Source: Molossus alvarezi (lineage: Eukaryota > Chordata > Mammalia > Chiroptera > Molossidae). Taken from it: a stretch of 64,000 nt of DNA. The first letter of the stretch is position 1. Every line of letters starts with the position of its first letter. Below the pieces are notes generated by a model. The model made no database searches. It worked only from the letters and a program-made list of their open reading frames with translations, and was not told where the DNA came from. The DNA lies in the NCBI GenBank assembly GCA_037176705.1, contig CM073899.1, forward strand, positions 2,914,001-2,978,000, given 5' to 3'. Shown one piece after another: positions 44,459 to 57,114 of the stretch. Made by a program: the position numbers and the translations under genes.

Positions 44459-44665
44459 TCTGGCCAGTGTGGCTCAGTGGCTGAGCATCGGCCCTGCACC
44501 AATAGGTTGCGGGTTCAATTCCCAGTCAGGGCACATGGCCAGGTTGTGGGCCTGATCCCCAGTAGGGGGCATGCAGGAGGCAGCCAATTGATGTTCTCTC
44601 GCCTCGGTGTTTCTATCTGCCTCTCCCTTCATCTCTCTCTAAAATCAATAAAGAAAAAAAAAAAT
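44459..44665 (+). mobile_element. Ves SINE, standard class (first of a tandem pair)
   Basis: Full-length copy. CAGGTGTC at 44451-44458 recurs at 44964-44971 after the second SINE. The second element was therefore inserted in this one's A tail after its own integration. Confidence 0.9.
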
Positions 44666-44686
44666 ACTGTTAAAAAATAAAGAAAT

Positions 44687-44963
44687 AGCCCTGGCTGGTT
44701 TGCCTCAGTGGTTAGAACGTCGGCCCGTGGACCAGAGAGTCCCAGGTTTGGTTCCCTCTAAGGGCATGTACCTCGGTTGCAGTTGGTCCCTGGCTCCAGT
44801 TGGGGTGGTGTGGGTGGCAGCCAATCAATGTATCTCTCTCACATTGATGTTTCTCTCTTTCTCTCTCTCTCCTCCTTTTCTCCCCCCACTCTATCTGAAG
44901 ATAAATGAAAAAATGTCCTCGGGTGAGGATTAAAAAAATAAAAAAAAATAATAAAATAAAATG
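44687..44963 (+). mobile_element. Ves SINE, hairpin-tailed class (second of a tandem pair)
   Basis: agccctggctggtttgcctc head, (TC)n, gataaatgaaaaa, GTCCTCGGGTGAGGATT and a long A-rich tail. Head-to-tail with the preceding copy. Confidence 0.92.
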
Positions 44964-44971
44964 CAGGTGTC

Positions 44972-46440
44972 ACTCTGCTTACTTTGGCCCCTGGAGACAG
45001 AGACCGCACAGGGGGCTACTCCCTGTGTCTGGCTCAGAGGTTGGATCATTCTGAACATTTCTCAGTACAAATTCCAACGTGTGCCTATGCTACGCATTTA
45101 TGTGACTAACTCACAGAACACAGCATCCACCTGAACTCAGTGTCACTGTTATGCCAGAGGAAGCCAGAGGCCACTAGTTTTAGAGAAGTTATGTTGCCCC
45201 CCTGAGTTCAGACAGCTCATCACTGGCACAATCACAGCATTGACCTTGGGCATCTGGCATTCTTATGCTTTGTGACCTGATTGCATCTTTGAAGGTGCTG
45301 GATCAGTCACCTTGTTCCAAAGAGAACACAGAATAAATGAGTCATTGCTTATATTGCTTATCATGCATGTTCTGAATATTAACCAATGTCAAGTCTTTAA
45401 TTCAATAAATATTTAATGCACCCCTACTATGAGCCAGACTCTGAGAATATGCAAATGAATAATACCTGATGACAGGTGACCAAGCCTCGTAGGGCCAATC
45501 ATTTTATGAACCTTCTACATTGTGTTAACTTTGCATCATTGTTCTGCACTGATTCATCTTAGAATGACTCTGATTACATTACTCAGAAAAATGTTTAAAG
45601 TTTTGTTTTCTTTTGTTTAGGCATTTTCTCTAACAAAGATATTCATGTGCATTCTGTAGTGAATGATCCTAATCACCTTCCATAGATGCTCAGTTTTAGG
45701 AGTCGCTTTGAGCGTCCGCGCATTTCTCTGCAATACGTAGTGTATAAAACGATCAGAAAATATAAAGCATCATCTAAAATTAAGCATCTTTATTTCATTT
45801 CTTTCCTGACAATGCAAATGTTTCTCTGAAAAAAAATCGTATTGTATTCCCTTTTCATAGCCGAGTACAACATGGCATGTCCAGGATCGCTTTCCTTCCC
45901 AGCAGTCGTTCTGAAGAATGAGTGAGACGAGGCTTGGGGTTGTATTTGCTCTGCATCATCAGCCGGCAAAGCTGCTTCCCCTCATCCTGAAGTGATGTCA
46001 CAATGGCTCCAGGGGCGTGTTACACGGTGCCATTTTCACACTACTTTGGAAAATATAAAATTAGAGTTTACTTGTAATTTTCACATGCTTCCTGATGGCC
46101 GGGAGTGGTTTTGTGTCTGTTTTCGTGGATGGTGTTTTCCTTTCTGGAGTTAACCACAGTCCTCTGGGCCACGTCACTCTTCGTGAGTGGCAAGGAGGTC
46201 TGGCCACATCACGTGCTGTTTTCACGGTGCCAGACAAGAGGCTCACTGACATTTCCATGTTTAGAAACAGCTCTTCGCAAGCACAGAATCACTTATAACT
46301 GAGCAGTGGTGTGGCATCATTGCAGATTTATAGAGCTCATGGCTTGTGTGCGTTTTATTACATTGTGTGCCTGGTCTTGTTCCATTACCCTGACTATGGA
46401 ATCACTCAGCTATTCCTTATTCCTAATGTCTTCTTATCTC
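44972..46440. other. Gene-free DNA
   Basis: Mostly unique-looking. An L2 remnant at about 45398-45500 is listed separately. No gene recognised. Confidence 0.4.
45398..45500 (-). repeat. L2 LINE remnant
   Basis: ttcaataaatatttaatgca..cccctactatgagccagact is the antisense L2 3' end. Confidence 0.55.
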
Positions 46441-46446
46441 AACATC

Positions 46447-46637
46447 CCTTTTTTTTTTACTTTTTATTTTTATTGATTTTTAGAAAGAGAGAGAGGGGGA
46501 AAAATACATTGATTTGTCACTTCGCTTGTTCATGCGCTCCTTGGCTGTTCTGTGTGTGCCCTCACCAGGGATCAAACCTACAACCTTGGTGCATTGGGGT
46601 GGCCCTCGAACCCACTGAGCCACCCAGTCAGGGCCAA
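46447..46637 (-). mobile_element. Ves-like SINE, divergent body
   Basis: Antisense copy with poly-T, gattttta, (GA)n, a body tgatttgtcacttcgcttgt unlike the main classes, and a head ending actgagccacccagtcaggg. Related to the divergent copies at 22213 and 38958. Confidence 0.82.
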
Positions 46638-46735
46638 CACTTCTTTATTTTTCATTAATAATTTTATGCAAAAGAACAATTAAAATTCTTTCCTAATTCA
46701 CTAATCATGCACTTTTTAAGGAAATAATGGTTTTA

Positions 46736-46955
46736 GCCCAGCCAGTGTGGCTCAGTGGTTGAGCATCAACCCTGTACCAAGAGGTTGTGGGTTCAATTCC
46801 TGGTCAGGGCATATGCCCAGGTTGGGGCCCGATCCCCAGTGGGGGGCATGCAGGAGGAGGCCAGTCGATGTTCTCTCTCATCGATGTTTCCATCTCTCTC
46901 TCCCTCTCCTTTCCTCTCTCTCTAAAATCAATAAAGGGAAAAAGTAAAAATATAA
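46736..46955 (+). mobile_element. Ves SINE, standard class
   Basis: Full-length copy with target duplication GAAATAATGGTTTTA (46721-46735) / GAAATAATAGCTTTA (46956-46970), two mismatches. Confidence 0.93.
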
Positions 46956-46970
46956 GAAATAATAGCTTTA

Positions 46971-47403
46971 AAAAGTACATCTTCTAAAAAAGATCCTTGA
47001 CCATATCAGGACACTCTTTTTAAAACTGGATTGGTTCTGATTCATGTTGACCACAGGCTTCTATTTTGAGACACGGAGGGGCAGCCGCAAGGCAGGAGGC
47101 AAGCGGCAGGCCGAGCTCCAGGAGCGGCTGCGGACACGTGGGTGCGCGCAGCCAGGAGGCTCGTCCCCCCGCCGCTCAGGTCCCGCCTGCCTCTCAGCCC
47201 GCCTCCGGGAGGGTAACAGGTGAGGTTAGGCCAGGCGCACAGCGCAGTTTCTGCCGCCCTGGAGACCTGGGGGCGGGAAACAGCCATCTGGTCACCTGGC
47301 CTTGTTAGACACACACCGGCCGGGTCGGGCTGCACCCGAGGCTGTGGGGGCCTGGGCCGCGCTCTTTCAGCCTGTCCCAGCCCCTGCGCCGCCTTCTCCG
47401 CGC
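46971..47403. other. Gene-free DNA with a GC/CpG-rich patch
   Basis: 47060-47390 is rich in G+C and CpG, and frames stay open on both strands (125 residues minus, 80 plus) for compositional reasons. It could be a CpG island remnant, but I see no gene. Confidence 0.4.
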
Positions 47404-47413
47404 TGCTCTTCTT

Positions 47414-47688
47414 TTTCATTTTTTTATTTTTTTTATTGATTAATTTTTGTTACAGATGTTTCTCCTTTTTTCCCCCACTGATTCCCCCCTCCCCCTCCCC
47501 TGCCCCTTCCCCAGATAGTTGTCCATGTCCACTGTTCATGCATACATGCGTATAAGTTCTGTGGTCCATCCCTCCCCCCCCCACTCCTTAGGGGATTGTC
47601 AGTCTGTACCCCGCTTCCGCGTCTCTGGGGCTACCCCATTCCTCAGACTGTTATGTTCATTATATTCCACAAATCAGTGAGATCATAT
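47414..47688 (-). mobile_element. L1, short 5'-truncated 3' UTR copy
   Basis: About 275 bp of L1 3' UTR and the very end of ORF2 (gttacagatgtttctccttt .. cagtgagatcatat). Perfect 10-bp target duplication TGCTCTTCTT at 47404-47413 and 47688-47697. Confidence 0.92.
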
Positions 47689-47697
47689 GCTCTTCTT

Positions 47698-49025
47698 GAA
47701 CCTTCCTCTTTTGAACTGGCCCTGACGGCGGCCGAAATGAGATGCTCTGTCCTGCGTTGCGGTGGCTGTGCTGTCTTCCACAGTCACCGCGTACACGTCC
47801 ACTGAGCTTCCTCGGACAGTGTCTCCTGCAGTGCAGGCCGACCAGTCACCACACTCTCAGGATGCGTTCAGCCCCAGTGCTAAGCAGAGCGTCTGCCCCA
47901 TAGCAGAGCCGCCAGCAGTGGATTAAACTGTAGAATTGTAAATAGTATGAAAGACTTCAGCAACCGCTCGGAAATTTTTACAGCCAAATAAATTAATATC
48001 CTGTTCACCTCAGTTTACTCCTTTCAGTTGTTGGGACATAACATTTGGATTGTTTGAAATAATCAACTTTAACTGTACTTTTCTCCTTTTTTTTATTTTT
48101 TTTTTATTTTTGCATGTGGCAATTGATGTGTTTGCTGTTTAAATGGTATTGCACAGGCCAAAGGTGATAGAAAGGTGTAGTTCTGCAGCTTCGTGTCCTG
48201 CTCAGTTGTAGAGTGGCAGAAATGTCCCAAAGGTAAGGCCTGAGGTCACAAAAGCAGTATTCTGGATGTCCAGCCATGACCTAGGTTCCATGTTTTCCCT
48301 ACTCATTTTAAAGGACACCGTTTATTTCTCTACCATATCAAAAATTATTCTTATGTTTATTTTTGTTTGTATTGAATATTGAACCTTAGAATACAAATTG
48401 ATTTCTCATTTCAAATTTGTATTCACATGACAGTTATACGCTTTCTCCTAATATTGGGTGCTCTGTTATCTTTTTTTTTTTCTTTTCAGGAAAAAAGCAT
48501 TAAAACTTAAAATAGGTTTTACAATAATATAAAAAGAAAATGTAGATCAAAGTTGGAACTGACTTGTCTTTGTAATGCTACCTTAACTTTATAGCTGATC
48601 AAAAGCATGATGTATAACATAAAGAGTGTTTAAGTTAACTTGAAAAAAATATACTCGTATTTTACTTATGATGGCATTAAAATATAAAGCCATAAAACAT
48701 TGGTGTTGATAAATGGCTATTTCTAAAACTATATATAATAAGGTAACTTTTAGCAGTTAATTCTCCACCCCAAATGAAGTATATATTTGTGTTTTTTCTT
48801 GAAATGAAGCGAAAAAGCATGAGAATGAATTCTCAGGGAACAAAAGCCATGATGCTCAGTGAGTGGGATTGTTACACGCAGAAGCATCTGGTGTCGGAAG
48901 CTGTGGAGACACGGTAGGAGTCTCTGCAGGGTGATTGCGGGCAGGTGGGCAATGCTACGGTGAAAATCTACAAAAGGGCCCTTGGACCACACACAGGGGA
49001 CACCCACCCAAGACAGAGGGGCTAG
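47698..49025. other. Gene-free AT-rich DNA
   Basis: Apparently unique. No gene recognised. Confidence 0.4.
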
Positions 49026-49027
49026 GA

Positions 49028-49150
49028 AGTCTTTCTAGAAAATGTTGCGCCTGAGTTGAGTCTTGAAAAAGTCGGAGGCGTCACTAGGTGAACGGGTTGA
49101 AAGGGAGTCGCGTTCCGGCAGAAGGCAGGTGGTGAGCAGACGGGCCAGCG
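49028..49150 (-). repeat. Probable L2 LINE remnant
   Basis: cctgagttgagtcttgaaaa .. ttccggcagaaggcaggtgg follows the antisense L2 coding/3' segment (gagctgagtcttgaaggatg..attccaggcagagg). Diverged. Confidence 0.35.
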
Positions 49151-49850
49151 CGGCCAAGCAGGGCACTGCTCTCCTGGAAGTGAAGGGACCGGAACACGAG
49201 GGCTCACACCCTAAGACTCAAGCTCATGTCAGGGAGGTCACCCGAAAAGCAGAGAGTCCCTCTCGATCCTTGGCACTGGAGGAATGAAGACAAGGGTGCT
49301 CGTGACTGAGGGGGAGCCTGGAGAACAGGGAGAGGACCCCTGTGCTGGCCTCTGTTTTCTCTGTAAATGCATTGCTGAGATCATCTTTTGTGAGGAAGGA
49401 GAGGGGAGCAGTGTGTTTGTGAAGGTGCTGAAGGCTGGAATATCAGCTGTGGGGAAAGGGACAGAGAGCTGACCATGCGAGCCTCGAGACGTGCACCGTC
49501 CTCTGCATCAGCCGTGGAGCTCGGGGCACAGGAGTCCAGCTGTCAGGTGGAGCTGAAGTTTGGGTTTCACCTGGGACAGGAAACAGGATGGAGGGTGGAG
49601 GAGGTTGGAGAGATGCCACACGATGGGCTGTGGGTCCTAACTGAATAGGGAAGGAGTGGACAGGATGCATCCAATTCAAAGTAGACACTGAGCTCAGCAG
49701 TCCAGGACAGGGGCGGAAGAAACAAACATATGAGAACCTGGGAAAGGTGGAGGGTGTGTTTAACAATGTAGCGTGTTGGAGCTTAAAGTTCTAATGGTGG
49801 AGAAGTTCTGCAAAAGGCCAGGAGATCCATCTGAAAAACGACTGGAAACA
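49151..49850. other. Gene-free DNA
   Basis: Apparently unique. A 107-residue minus frame at 49443-49766 has no domain. Confidence 0.35.
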
Positions 49851-50470
49851 ATGATATCATTTCATAAAAGAGCACAGTGAAAATGAAACAATGAAGTCTT
49901 AAAGAATCTCATTATTTTCACTTCTAGGATTTATTCACCAGGAATTAATTTAGGATGACACAAATATTATTAACAACCTACGATGTTCGTCAGAGCCATG
50001 TAAGGAAAAGCGAATGATTGCAAACAGCTCGAAAGTAAAATAGCGGATGAGGGCTTAAGTGAATTATGATACATCAAAATATCTGTGGACGTATTCATTG
50101 GCAAAACCTTTATGGAAGCAAGTTGGCCCTGTCCATCAATTTTAAATGCAAATACCATTTAATTGGGAGTTTCATTTCTGCAAATGTTCCCTACAGATAT
50201 ATGTATTCACATGCAACATGAAGAACGCACAGATACTTTGTTGCTGCCTAGCTTGTAAACGTGAAATGCCCATCAGTCCGGAACTGCCTGGGAACAGTGG
50301 GGTCCATCCATTGAGTGGGACATCACAGAGCTGTGAAAACCCTTTACTGATGGGAACTGTTCTCCAGGATACAGTAAAAAGCAGTACAACAAGGTTCAAA
50401 ACAGGATGTGCTGGATAATGCCATCTATGTAAAAAGGGGAAGCCCATAGGTGTATTTACATAGGTATGTT
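49850..50470 (+). mobile_element. Ancient L1M-type 3' remnant
   Basis: Phrases such as aagtgaattatgatacatca, gcccatcagtccggaactgc and gccatctatgtaaaaagggg follow the order of old mammalian L1 3' ends (aataaattatggtacatcca.., ..ctatttgtgtaaaaagggg). Low identity, so the family is uncertain. Confidence 0.4.
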
Positions 50471-51650
50471 TAATTCTTTCCGGATAAAATTTTCAGAAAA
50501 TAATAGCATTAGTTACTACTGAGAATGGAATTTGGAACAGGACAAAAATGGGAAAGAAAACCTGCATAGCTGTTTTATCACACCTCTTTTCTTTGTGACT
50601 TTTTAATTATAACAATGTGTGACCATTTGAAAATTTAAAGACTCAATCTTTTAATGTAACACATGTGAAAGTTATTGTGCATTTTTATTTTAGTGACTTG
50701 GAGTTATATTTAAATAATGAGCCTGGGAGAAGTGAAGAGAAAATTATAAAAGAATATTATACATCTCTTGTATAATGCAGACATAGGAAAATTATAAGAA
50801 AATATCCCCCAAAATATTAGTAATGGATATAACTGGTGGTGGGATTGGATTGCAAGTAATTTTTATTCTCCTTGTTTACTTGACTACTTCTCAGTGTACA
50901 TGCCTTATTTAAATTTGGTAAATTGGACCAATGTGCCATGAATTTTATTATTTAAGGGAAAGTGTTAAAAAAAAAAAAAAAAAAAACACTTTCAGATAAC
51001 CCCTGATCTAGTATTTCAAATGTGGAAGGTATGGTGTAAATAGTGGGCACTAAAATTTAATAAAGATAAATGTAAAATATCTTCCATTTGAATAAAAGAC
51101 TAGTCTTTGGACAGATGTACCTGCTAAGAACTTATTAGTACATAAACAACAACAACAAAAAAAAAACAAAATAAAGTCACTGATATAAACTAAGAGAATA
51201 TTGCAAAAATGAGTCTCCAAAAGAAATGTAATGAAAAATAGTATAGATTTTGAGAAGGCACTCATAATTCACAAAATAAATGGGGATTCTCCTTTACATC
51301 TTCAGCATAATTGACCATAAAGAAATAGCTCACATTAAACATTTCAGATCAATGAGCACACCCTATAAGTACAGCGTCTTACAAAATCTTGCTTTCAGGC
51401 AAAAGCTAGGAATTTTAGTAAAATTTTAAAGTAAAATCTAAAATACCACTGTATTTTTTTACCTTGCTAATTCACAAATCTATTAAATGCATAGTCATGA
51501 AAGAGATCAAAAGGGATGTTAGGTTCATTCATGGCACAAAATAATTTCTTTTAGAGTTTGTATTTAATATATCTATTCTAGTTCAGTTTAGATTTTTTGA
51601 GTGTTTTTAGAAATTGTTGAAACTCCTAAGCACTAAGAACATATATGTGT
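50471..51650. other. Gene-free AT-rich DNA
   Basis: I see no gene. An A20 run lies near 50968-50987. Confidence 0.4.
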
Positions 51651-51654
51651 CCAT

Positions 51655-52133
51655 CTCTCCCCAGACCCCATCTGCTCTGTTCACAGGTACATGACAGGGG
51701 TACTGTTACCATGGACGCACCGATACTGATCTATTATTATTGCCAGAAGTCCATAGTCCACATTTGGGTTCACTGTTTAGGTTTTTCTCTGAGTTCTGAC
51801 TAGTGCATGATGACAGAGTCTCACCACAACAGTGTCATGTGGGATATTTTCACAGCCCTGAGAATGCATTTGCACAAATGGCAGCGCCGTCTTTGTTCTC
51901 CCCAGCAACGAGTGAGCGTGAGTGTGGCCCACTTCAGCACCAGCACTTGGTGCTGTCGTGTCTTGGATTTAGCCGTTCTAATAGCGGTGAGTAGTATCTC
52001 TCTGAAGCTTTAGTGGGCCATCCCTGTCCACATAGGGTGCCGAGCGTCTTTGCTTATCCCTCCTTGTGATCTGTAGATCTTCTTCGGCGAGCTGACTATT
52101 CCAATACGTTGCCTATTTTCAAATTCTTTTCTT
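51655..52133 (-). mobile_element. Ancient L1M 3' portion, left part (split by L1 copy B)
   Basis: The antisense 3' UTR of an old L1 (cacatttgggttcactgttt, agtgcatgatgacagagtct, tgtcatgtgggatattttca) leads into ORF2 C-terminal sequence (cgttctaatagcggtgagta, ttcttcggcgagctgactat). It continues at 58685 after the inserted copy B. Confidence 0.65.
52124..52133. repeat. Target-site duplication of L1 copy B (left)
   Basis: TTCTTTTCTT here and at 58685-58694. The surrounding pyrimidine run makes the exact edges soft. Confidence 0.65.
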
Positions 52134-52378
52134 TTCTTTTATTAATTAATTAATTAATTAATTTTTGTTACAGATGTTTCTCCCTTTTCCCCACTGATTC
52201 CCCTCTCTTCCTCCCTCCCTGCCCTATCCCCAGCTTTGTTGACCATGTACATTATTCATGCATACATTTATATAAGTTCTGTGGTTTATATCCCCCCATC
52301 CCCTCTTCTGGGGATTGTCAGTCTGTACCCCATTTCCACGTCTCCGGGACTACCCCATTTCTCAGACTGTTATGTTCA

Positions 52379-55300
52379 TTATATTCCACAAATAAGTGAG
52401 ATCATGTGATATTTGTCTTTCTCTGCTTGGCTTCTTTCATTTAGAATAATACTCTCCATATCGTCTTAAAGGATAAGAGGTCTTTCTTTCTTACAGCTGC
52501 ATAGTACTTCATTGTGTATATGTACCACAGCTTTTTTATCCATTCGTCTACTGATGGACACTTGGGCTGTTTCCAGATCTTAGCTATGGTAAATAGTGCA
52601 GCTACAAACATGGGGGTACATATATTCTTTCTGATTGGTGCTTCAGGCTTCTTAGGGTATATTTCTACAAGTGGGATCATTGAGTCAAATGGAAGTTCAA
52701 TTTTTAATTTTTTGAGGTAACACCATATTGTTTTCCACAGTGTCTGTACCAGTCTGCATTCCCACCAGCAGTGTACTAGAGTCCCCTTTTCTCCACACCC
52801 TCACCAACACTTGTTGTTTGATGATTTGTTGATGGCGGCCATTCTGACAGGTGTGAGGTGATACCTCATTGTGGTTTTAATTTGCATCTCTTTGATGATT
52901 AGTGATGTTGAGCATTTCTTCATATGTCACTTAGTCATTTGTATATTCTGTTTGGAGAGGTGTCTATTTAGTTCCTCTGCCCATTTTTTAATTGGGTTCT
53001 TTGTCCTCCTTTTGTTGAGTTGTATGAGCACTCTCTATATATTGGAAATTAACCCCTTATCTGATATATCATTGGCAATTATATTCTCCCATACAGTGGG
53101 TTGCCTTTCCATTTTGATGATTGGGTCTTTTCCTGTGCAGAAGCTTTTGAGTTTGATGTAGTCCCATGTGTTCATTTTCTCCTTTGTTTCTGTTGCCTTA
53201 GGTGATGTATCAGTGAAAATTCTGCTGCATATGATGTCTGAAATTTTGTTGCCTACAATTTCTTCTAGGATTTTTATGGATTCATGAGTCACATTTAAGT
53301 CTTTCATTCATTTTGAGTTCATTTTTGTGTATGGTGTAAGTTGATGGTCTAGTTTCATGTTTTTGCATGTAGCTGTCCAGTTTTCCCAACACCATTTATT
53401 AAAGAGGCTGTCTTTACTCCACTGTATGTTCTTGCCACCTTTGTCAAATATTAATTGAGCATATTGCCTTGGGTCCATTTCTGGGTTCTCTATTCTGTTC
53501 CACTGGTCTGTATGCCTGTTCTTGTGCCAGTACCAGGCTGTTTTGATTACATTGGCTTTGTAGTATAACCTGATATCCGGTATTGTGATCTCACCTACTT
53601 TGTCCTTCTTTTTCAAGATTATTGTGGCTATTAGAGATCTTTTTTTGGTATCATATGAACTTTTGAAGTATTTGTTCTAGTTCTGTGAAGTATGTCTTAC
53701 TATTTTGATGGGTATTGCATTGAATCTATAGATTGCTTTGGGTAGTATGGACATTTTAATGATGTTGATTTTTCCAATCCATGAACAAGGTATGTGCTTC
53801 CAATTTTTTTATATCTTCCACTATTTCTTTTTTCAATGACATGTAGTTTTCTGCAAATAGGCCCTTTGTATCTATGGTTAAGTTTATTCCTAGGTATCTT
53901 AATTTTTTTGCTGCGATGGTAAATGGGATTTTTTTTAGTTTCTCTTTCTGTGAGTTCATCATTGGTGTATAAGAATGCCATCGATTTTTTGAAATTAATT
54001 TTGTATCCTGCAACTTTGCCAAATTTATTTATTAAGTCTAGTAGATTTTTGATGGAGTCTTTGGGATTTTCTATGTATAGTATCATGCTATCTGTGAATA
54101 ATAACAGTTTCACTTCCTCCTTTCCAATTTGGATCCCTTTTATTTTTTTCCTGTCTGATTGCTGTGGCTAAGACTTCCAGTACTATGTTAAATAAGAGTG
54201 GTGAAAGTGGGCATCCTTGTCTTGTTCCTGTTCTTAAGGAAAATGCTTTTAATTTTTGCACATTGAGTATGATGTTGACTGTAGGTATTTCATATATGGC
54301 CTTTATTATGGTGAGATATGTTTCCTCTATTCCCACATTGCTGAGCATTTTTATCAGAAATGGGTACTGGATTTGTCTAATGCTTTCTCAGCATCTATAG
54401 ATATGATCATATGATTTTTACCTTTCATTTTGTTTATGTGGTGTATCACATTTATTGATTTGAGAATATTGTACCAACCTTGCATCCCTGGGATGAAACC
54501 CACTTAGCCATGGTGAATAATTTTTTTGATGTATTGCTGGATTTGACTTGCTAGTATTTTGTTCAGGATTTTGCATCTATATTAATTAGGAATATTGACC
54601 TGTAGTTTTCTTTCTTTGTAGTGTCTTTTTCTGGTTTTGGAATTAGAGTTATGCTGGCTTCATAAAACGAGTTTGGAAGTCTTCCTTCTTTTTGAATTTT
54701 TTGAAATAGTTTGAGGAGAATGGGTATTAATTCTTCTTTTATGTTCAGTAAAATTCCCCCATGAAGTTGTCCAGGCCTGGGCTTTTGTTTGCTAGGAGAG
54801 TCTTGATTGCATCTTCTTTTGTTGTTACTGGTCAGTTCAAGTTTTCTATCTCTTCCCGGTTCAGTTTTGGGAGACTGTGTGTTTCTAGGAATTTATCCAT
54901 TTTGCTTAGGTTGTCGAATTTGTTGCCATATAATTGTTCATAATATTTGTTAACAATCCTTTGTATTTCTGTGGTGTCAGTTATTATATCTCCTCATTCA
55001 TTTCTGATTTTGTGTATTTGGGTTCTCTCTCTTTGTTTCATGGTGAGTCTAGCTAAGGGTCCATCAATCTTGTTTATCTTCTCAAAGAACCAGCTCTTTG
55101 TTTCATTGATCCTTTGAATTGTTTTTTTTTTTTGTCTCCATGTCATTTATTTTTGCTCTGATCTTTACTATTTCCTTCCTTCTACTTGCTCTGGGGTTTT
55201 CTTTTTGTTTGCTTGCTAATTCTTTAAGTTGTGAGGTTAGATAGTCTATTAAAATTTTTTCTTGCTTCTTGAGGTAGGCCTGTAGTGCTATGAACTTTCC

Positions 55301-56190
55301 TCTCAGAACTGCTTTCACTGCATCCCATAGGTTTTGTGGTGGTGTGTGTTTGTTTGTTTGTTTTTCGTTTCCAGGAAGTTTTTAATTTCTTCCTTGATTT
55401 CCATGGTAACCCATTTGTTGTTCAGAAATATGCTATTTAGCCTTCATGTTTTCAAATGTCTTTGCATGTTCTTGTTGCAATTGATTTTTAGTTGTATGTC
55501 ATTGTGATCTGAGAAGATGCTTGATATGATTTCAATCTTCCTGAACTTGTAGAGACTTAGTTTGTGTCCTAACATGTGGTCTATCTTTGAGAATGTCCCA
55601 TATACACTTGAGAAGAATGTGAATTCTGAAATTTTGAGGTGTAATTCTCTGTAGATATCTATTAAATCCATTTGATCTAGCACTTTATTTAGAGTCTGTG
55701 TTTCCTTGTTAATTTTTTCTCTAAAAGATCTATCCAGTAATGTCAGCGGGATATTGAAGTCCCCTGCTATGATTGTATTGCTGTTGATTTCTCCTTTGAA
55801 GTCCTCCAAAAGATTTTTAATATATATTGGTGCTCCTATATTGGGTGCATATATGTTTACCAAGTTTATATCTTCTTGTTGGATAGATCCTTTCAATATT
55901 ATGTAGTGGCCTTCTTTGTCTCTAGTTATGGCCTTCATTTTGAAATCTACTTTATCAGATATGAGTATTGCTACCCCAGCTTCTTTTTGCTTTCCATTTG
56001 CTTGAAAGATTTTTTTATATCTCTTCACTTTCAACCTATGTGAGTCTTTTGGTGTGAGGTGGGTTTCTTCTAAACAGCATATATGTGAGTAATGCTTTCT
56101 TATTCAGTCAGCTACTCTGTGTCTTTTTATCGAAGCATTCAAACCATTTACATTTAAGGTGATAATTGAAATGTACTTATTTATTGCCAT
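52379..56190 (-). pseudogene. L1 ORF2p, multiply disrupted, catalytic site lost
   Basis: Co-linear with the ORF2 of copy A. The endonuclease part (56034-55444) keeps IIAGDFNIPL and SDHND in one frame. The middle survives only in pieces (55318-55103). The palm region (54348-54088) keeps [15 protein letters not shown]. The next frame (54113-53700) starts with FTDSMILY where copy A has FADDMILY, so the second catalytic Asp is replaced by Ser. C-terminal pieces follow at 53616-53308, 53307-53035 and 52680-52441. Many frameshifts and nonsense codons mean there is no function. Confidence 0.92.
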
Positions 56191-56235
56191 TTTTGTTTAG
56201 TGTGGTTCTATTTTTCTTTCTATTTCTTCTACTAA

Positions 56236-57114
56236 TTACAGCAGTCCTTTCAGCATATCTTGCAGTGCTGGTTTGGTGTTAATATGTTCCCTTAGCCTTT
56301 TTTTTTGTCTGGAAAGCTCTTTATTTGACCTTCTATTTTGAATGATAGCCTTGCTGGATAGAGTAGTCTTGGATTCAGATCCTTGTTTTTTATGACTTTG
56401 ATTACTTCATGCCACTCCATTCTGGCCAGTAGTGTTTCTGTTGGGAAGTCAGCTCAGAGTCTTATGCAGTTTCCTTTGTAGGTAAACTGTTGCTTATCTC
56501 TAGCTGCCTTTAGGATTCTCTTTGTCTTTAATTTTGGGCATTTTAATGACTGTGTGTCTTGGTGTGGGCCTGTTTGGGTTCATCTTATTGGAGGCTTTCT
56601 GTGCTTCTTGAACTTGAATGCCTTCTTCCTTCACCTAGTTAGGAAAGCTTTCTGTTACTATTTCTTCAAATATATTCTCTAACTCTTGCCCATTTTCTTC
56701 TTCTTTGGGTACTCCTATGATGTGAATGTTATTACATTTCCAGTTGTCCCACAGTTTTCTTAAGCTGTCTTTCTGTTTTTTAATTGTTTTTTCCTTTTGG
56801 TTTTCTGATTGGTTGATTTTTTCTACCCTGTCTTCTAATTCACTGATCTGGTCCTCAGCTTCCTCTACTCTGCTGGTTAGTCCTTCCAATGTGTTCGTAA
56901 TTTCTGCTGTGTCATTCTTCATTTCCACTTAGTTGGTTTTCAATGTTTCTATATTGCTCATGGTGCTGATGTCCTTACTCATGCTGTTGAGCTTCCTCGA
57001 GACCATGGCTCTGAACTCTACCTCTGATAATTTGCTTAGCTGCATTTCATTGATCTCATCTTTGATAGAGTTCTCTTGTTTTTTCATTTGGGGTTTGTTT
57101 CTTTGTTTCACCAT
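56236..57114 (-). pseudogene. L1 ORF1p, nonsense-disrupted
   Basis: It begins at ATG 57114 (MVKQRNKPQMKKQ), the position equivalent to the chosen start in copy A. The N terminus and coiled coil are intact apart from a TAA at 56929-56931. The next in-frame segment (56928-56635) carries LEGLTSRVEEAEDQISELED and NNIHIIGVPKEEEN and ends at TAG (56635-56637) after ESFPN. The C-terminal third is broken further. The span of 292 codons plus stop nearly equals the 293 of copy A, so length is conserved in this L1 family. Confidence 0.9.
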
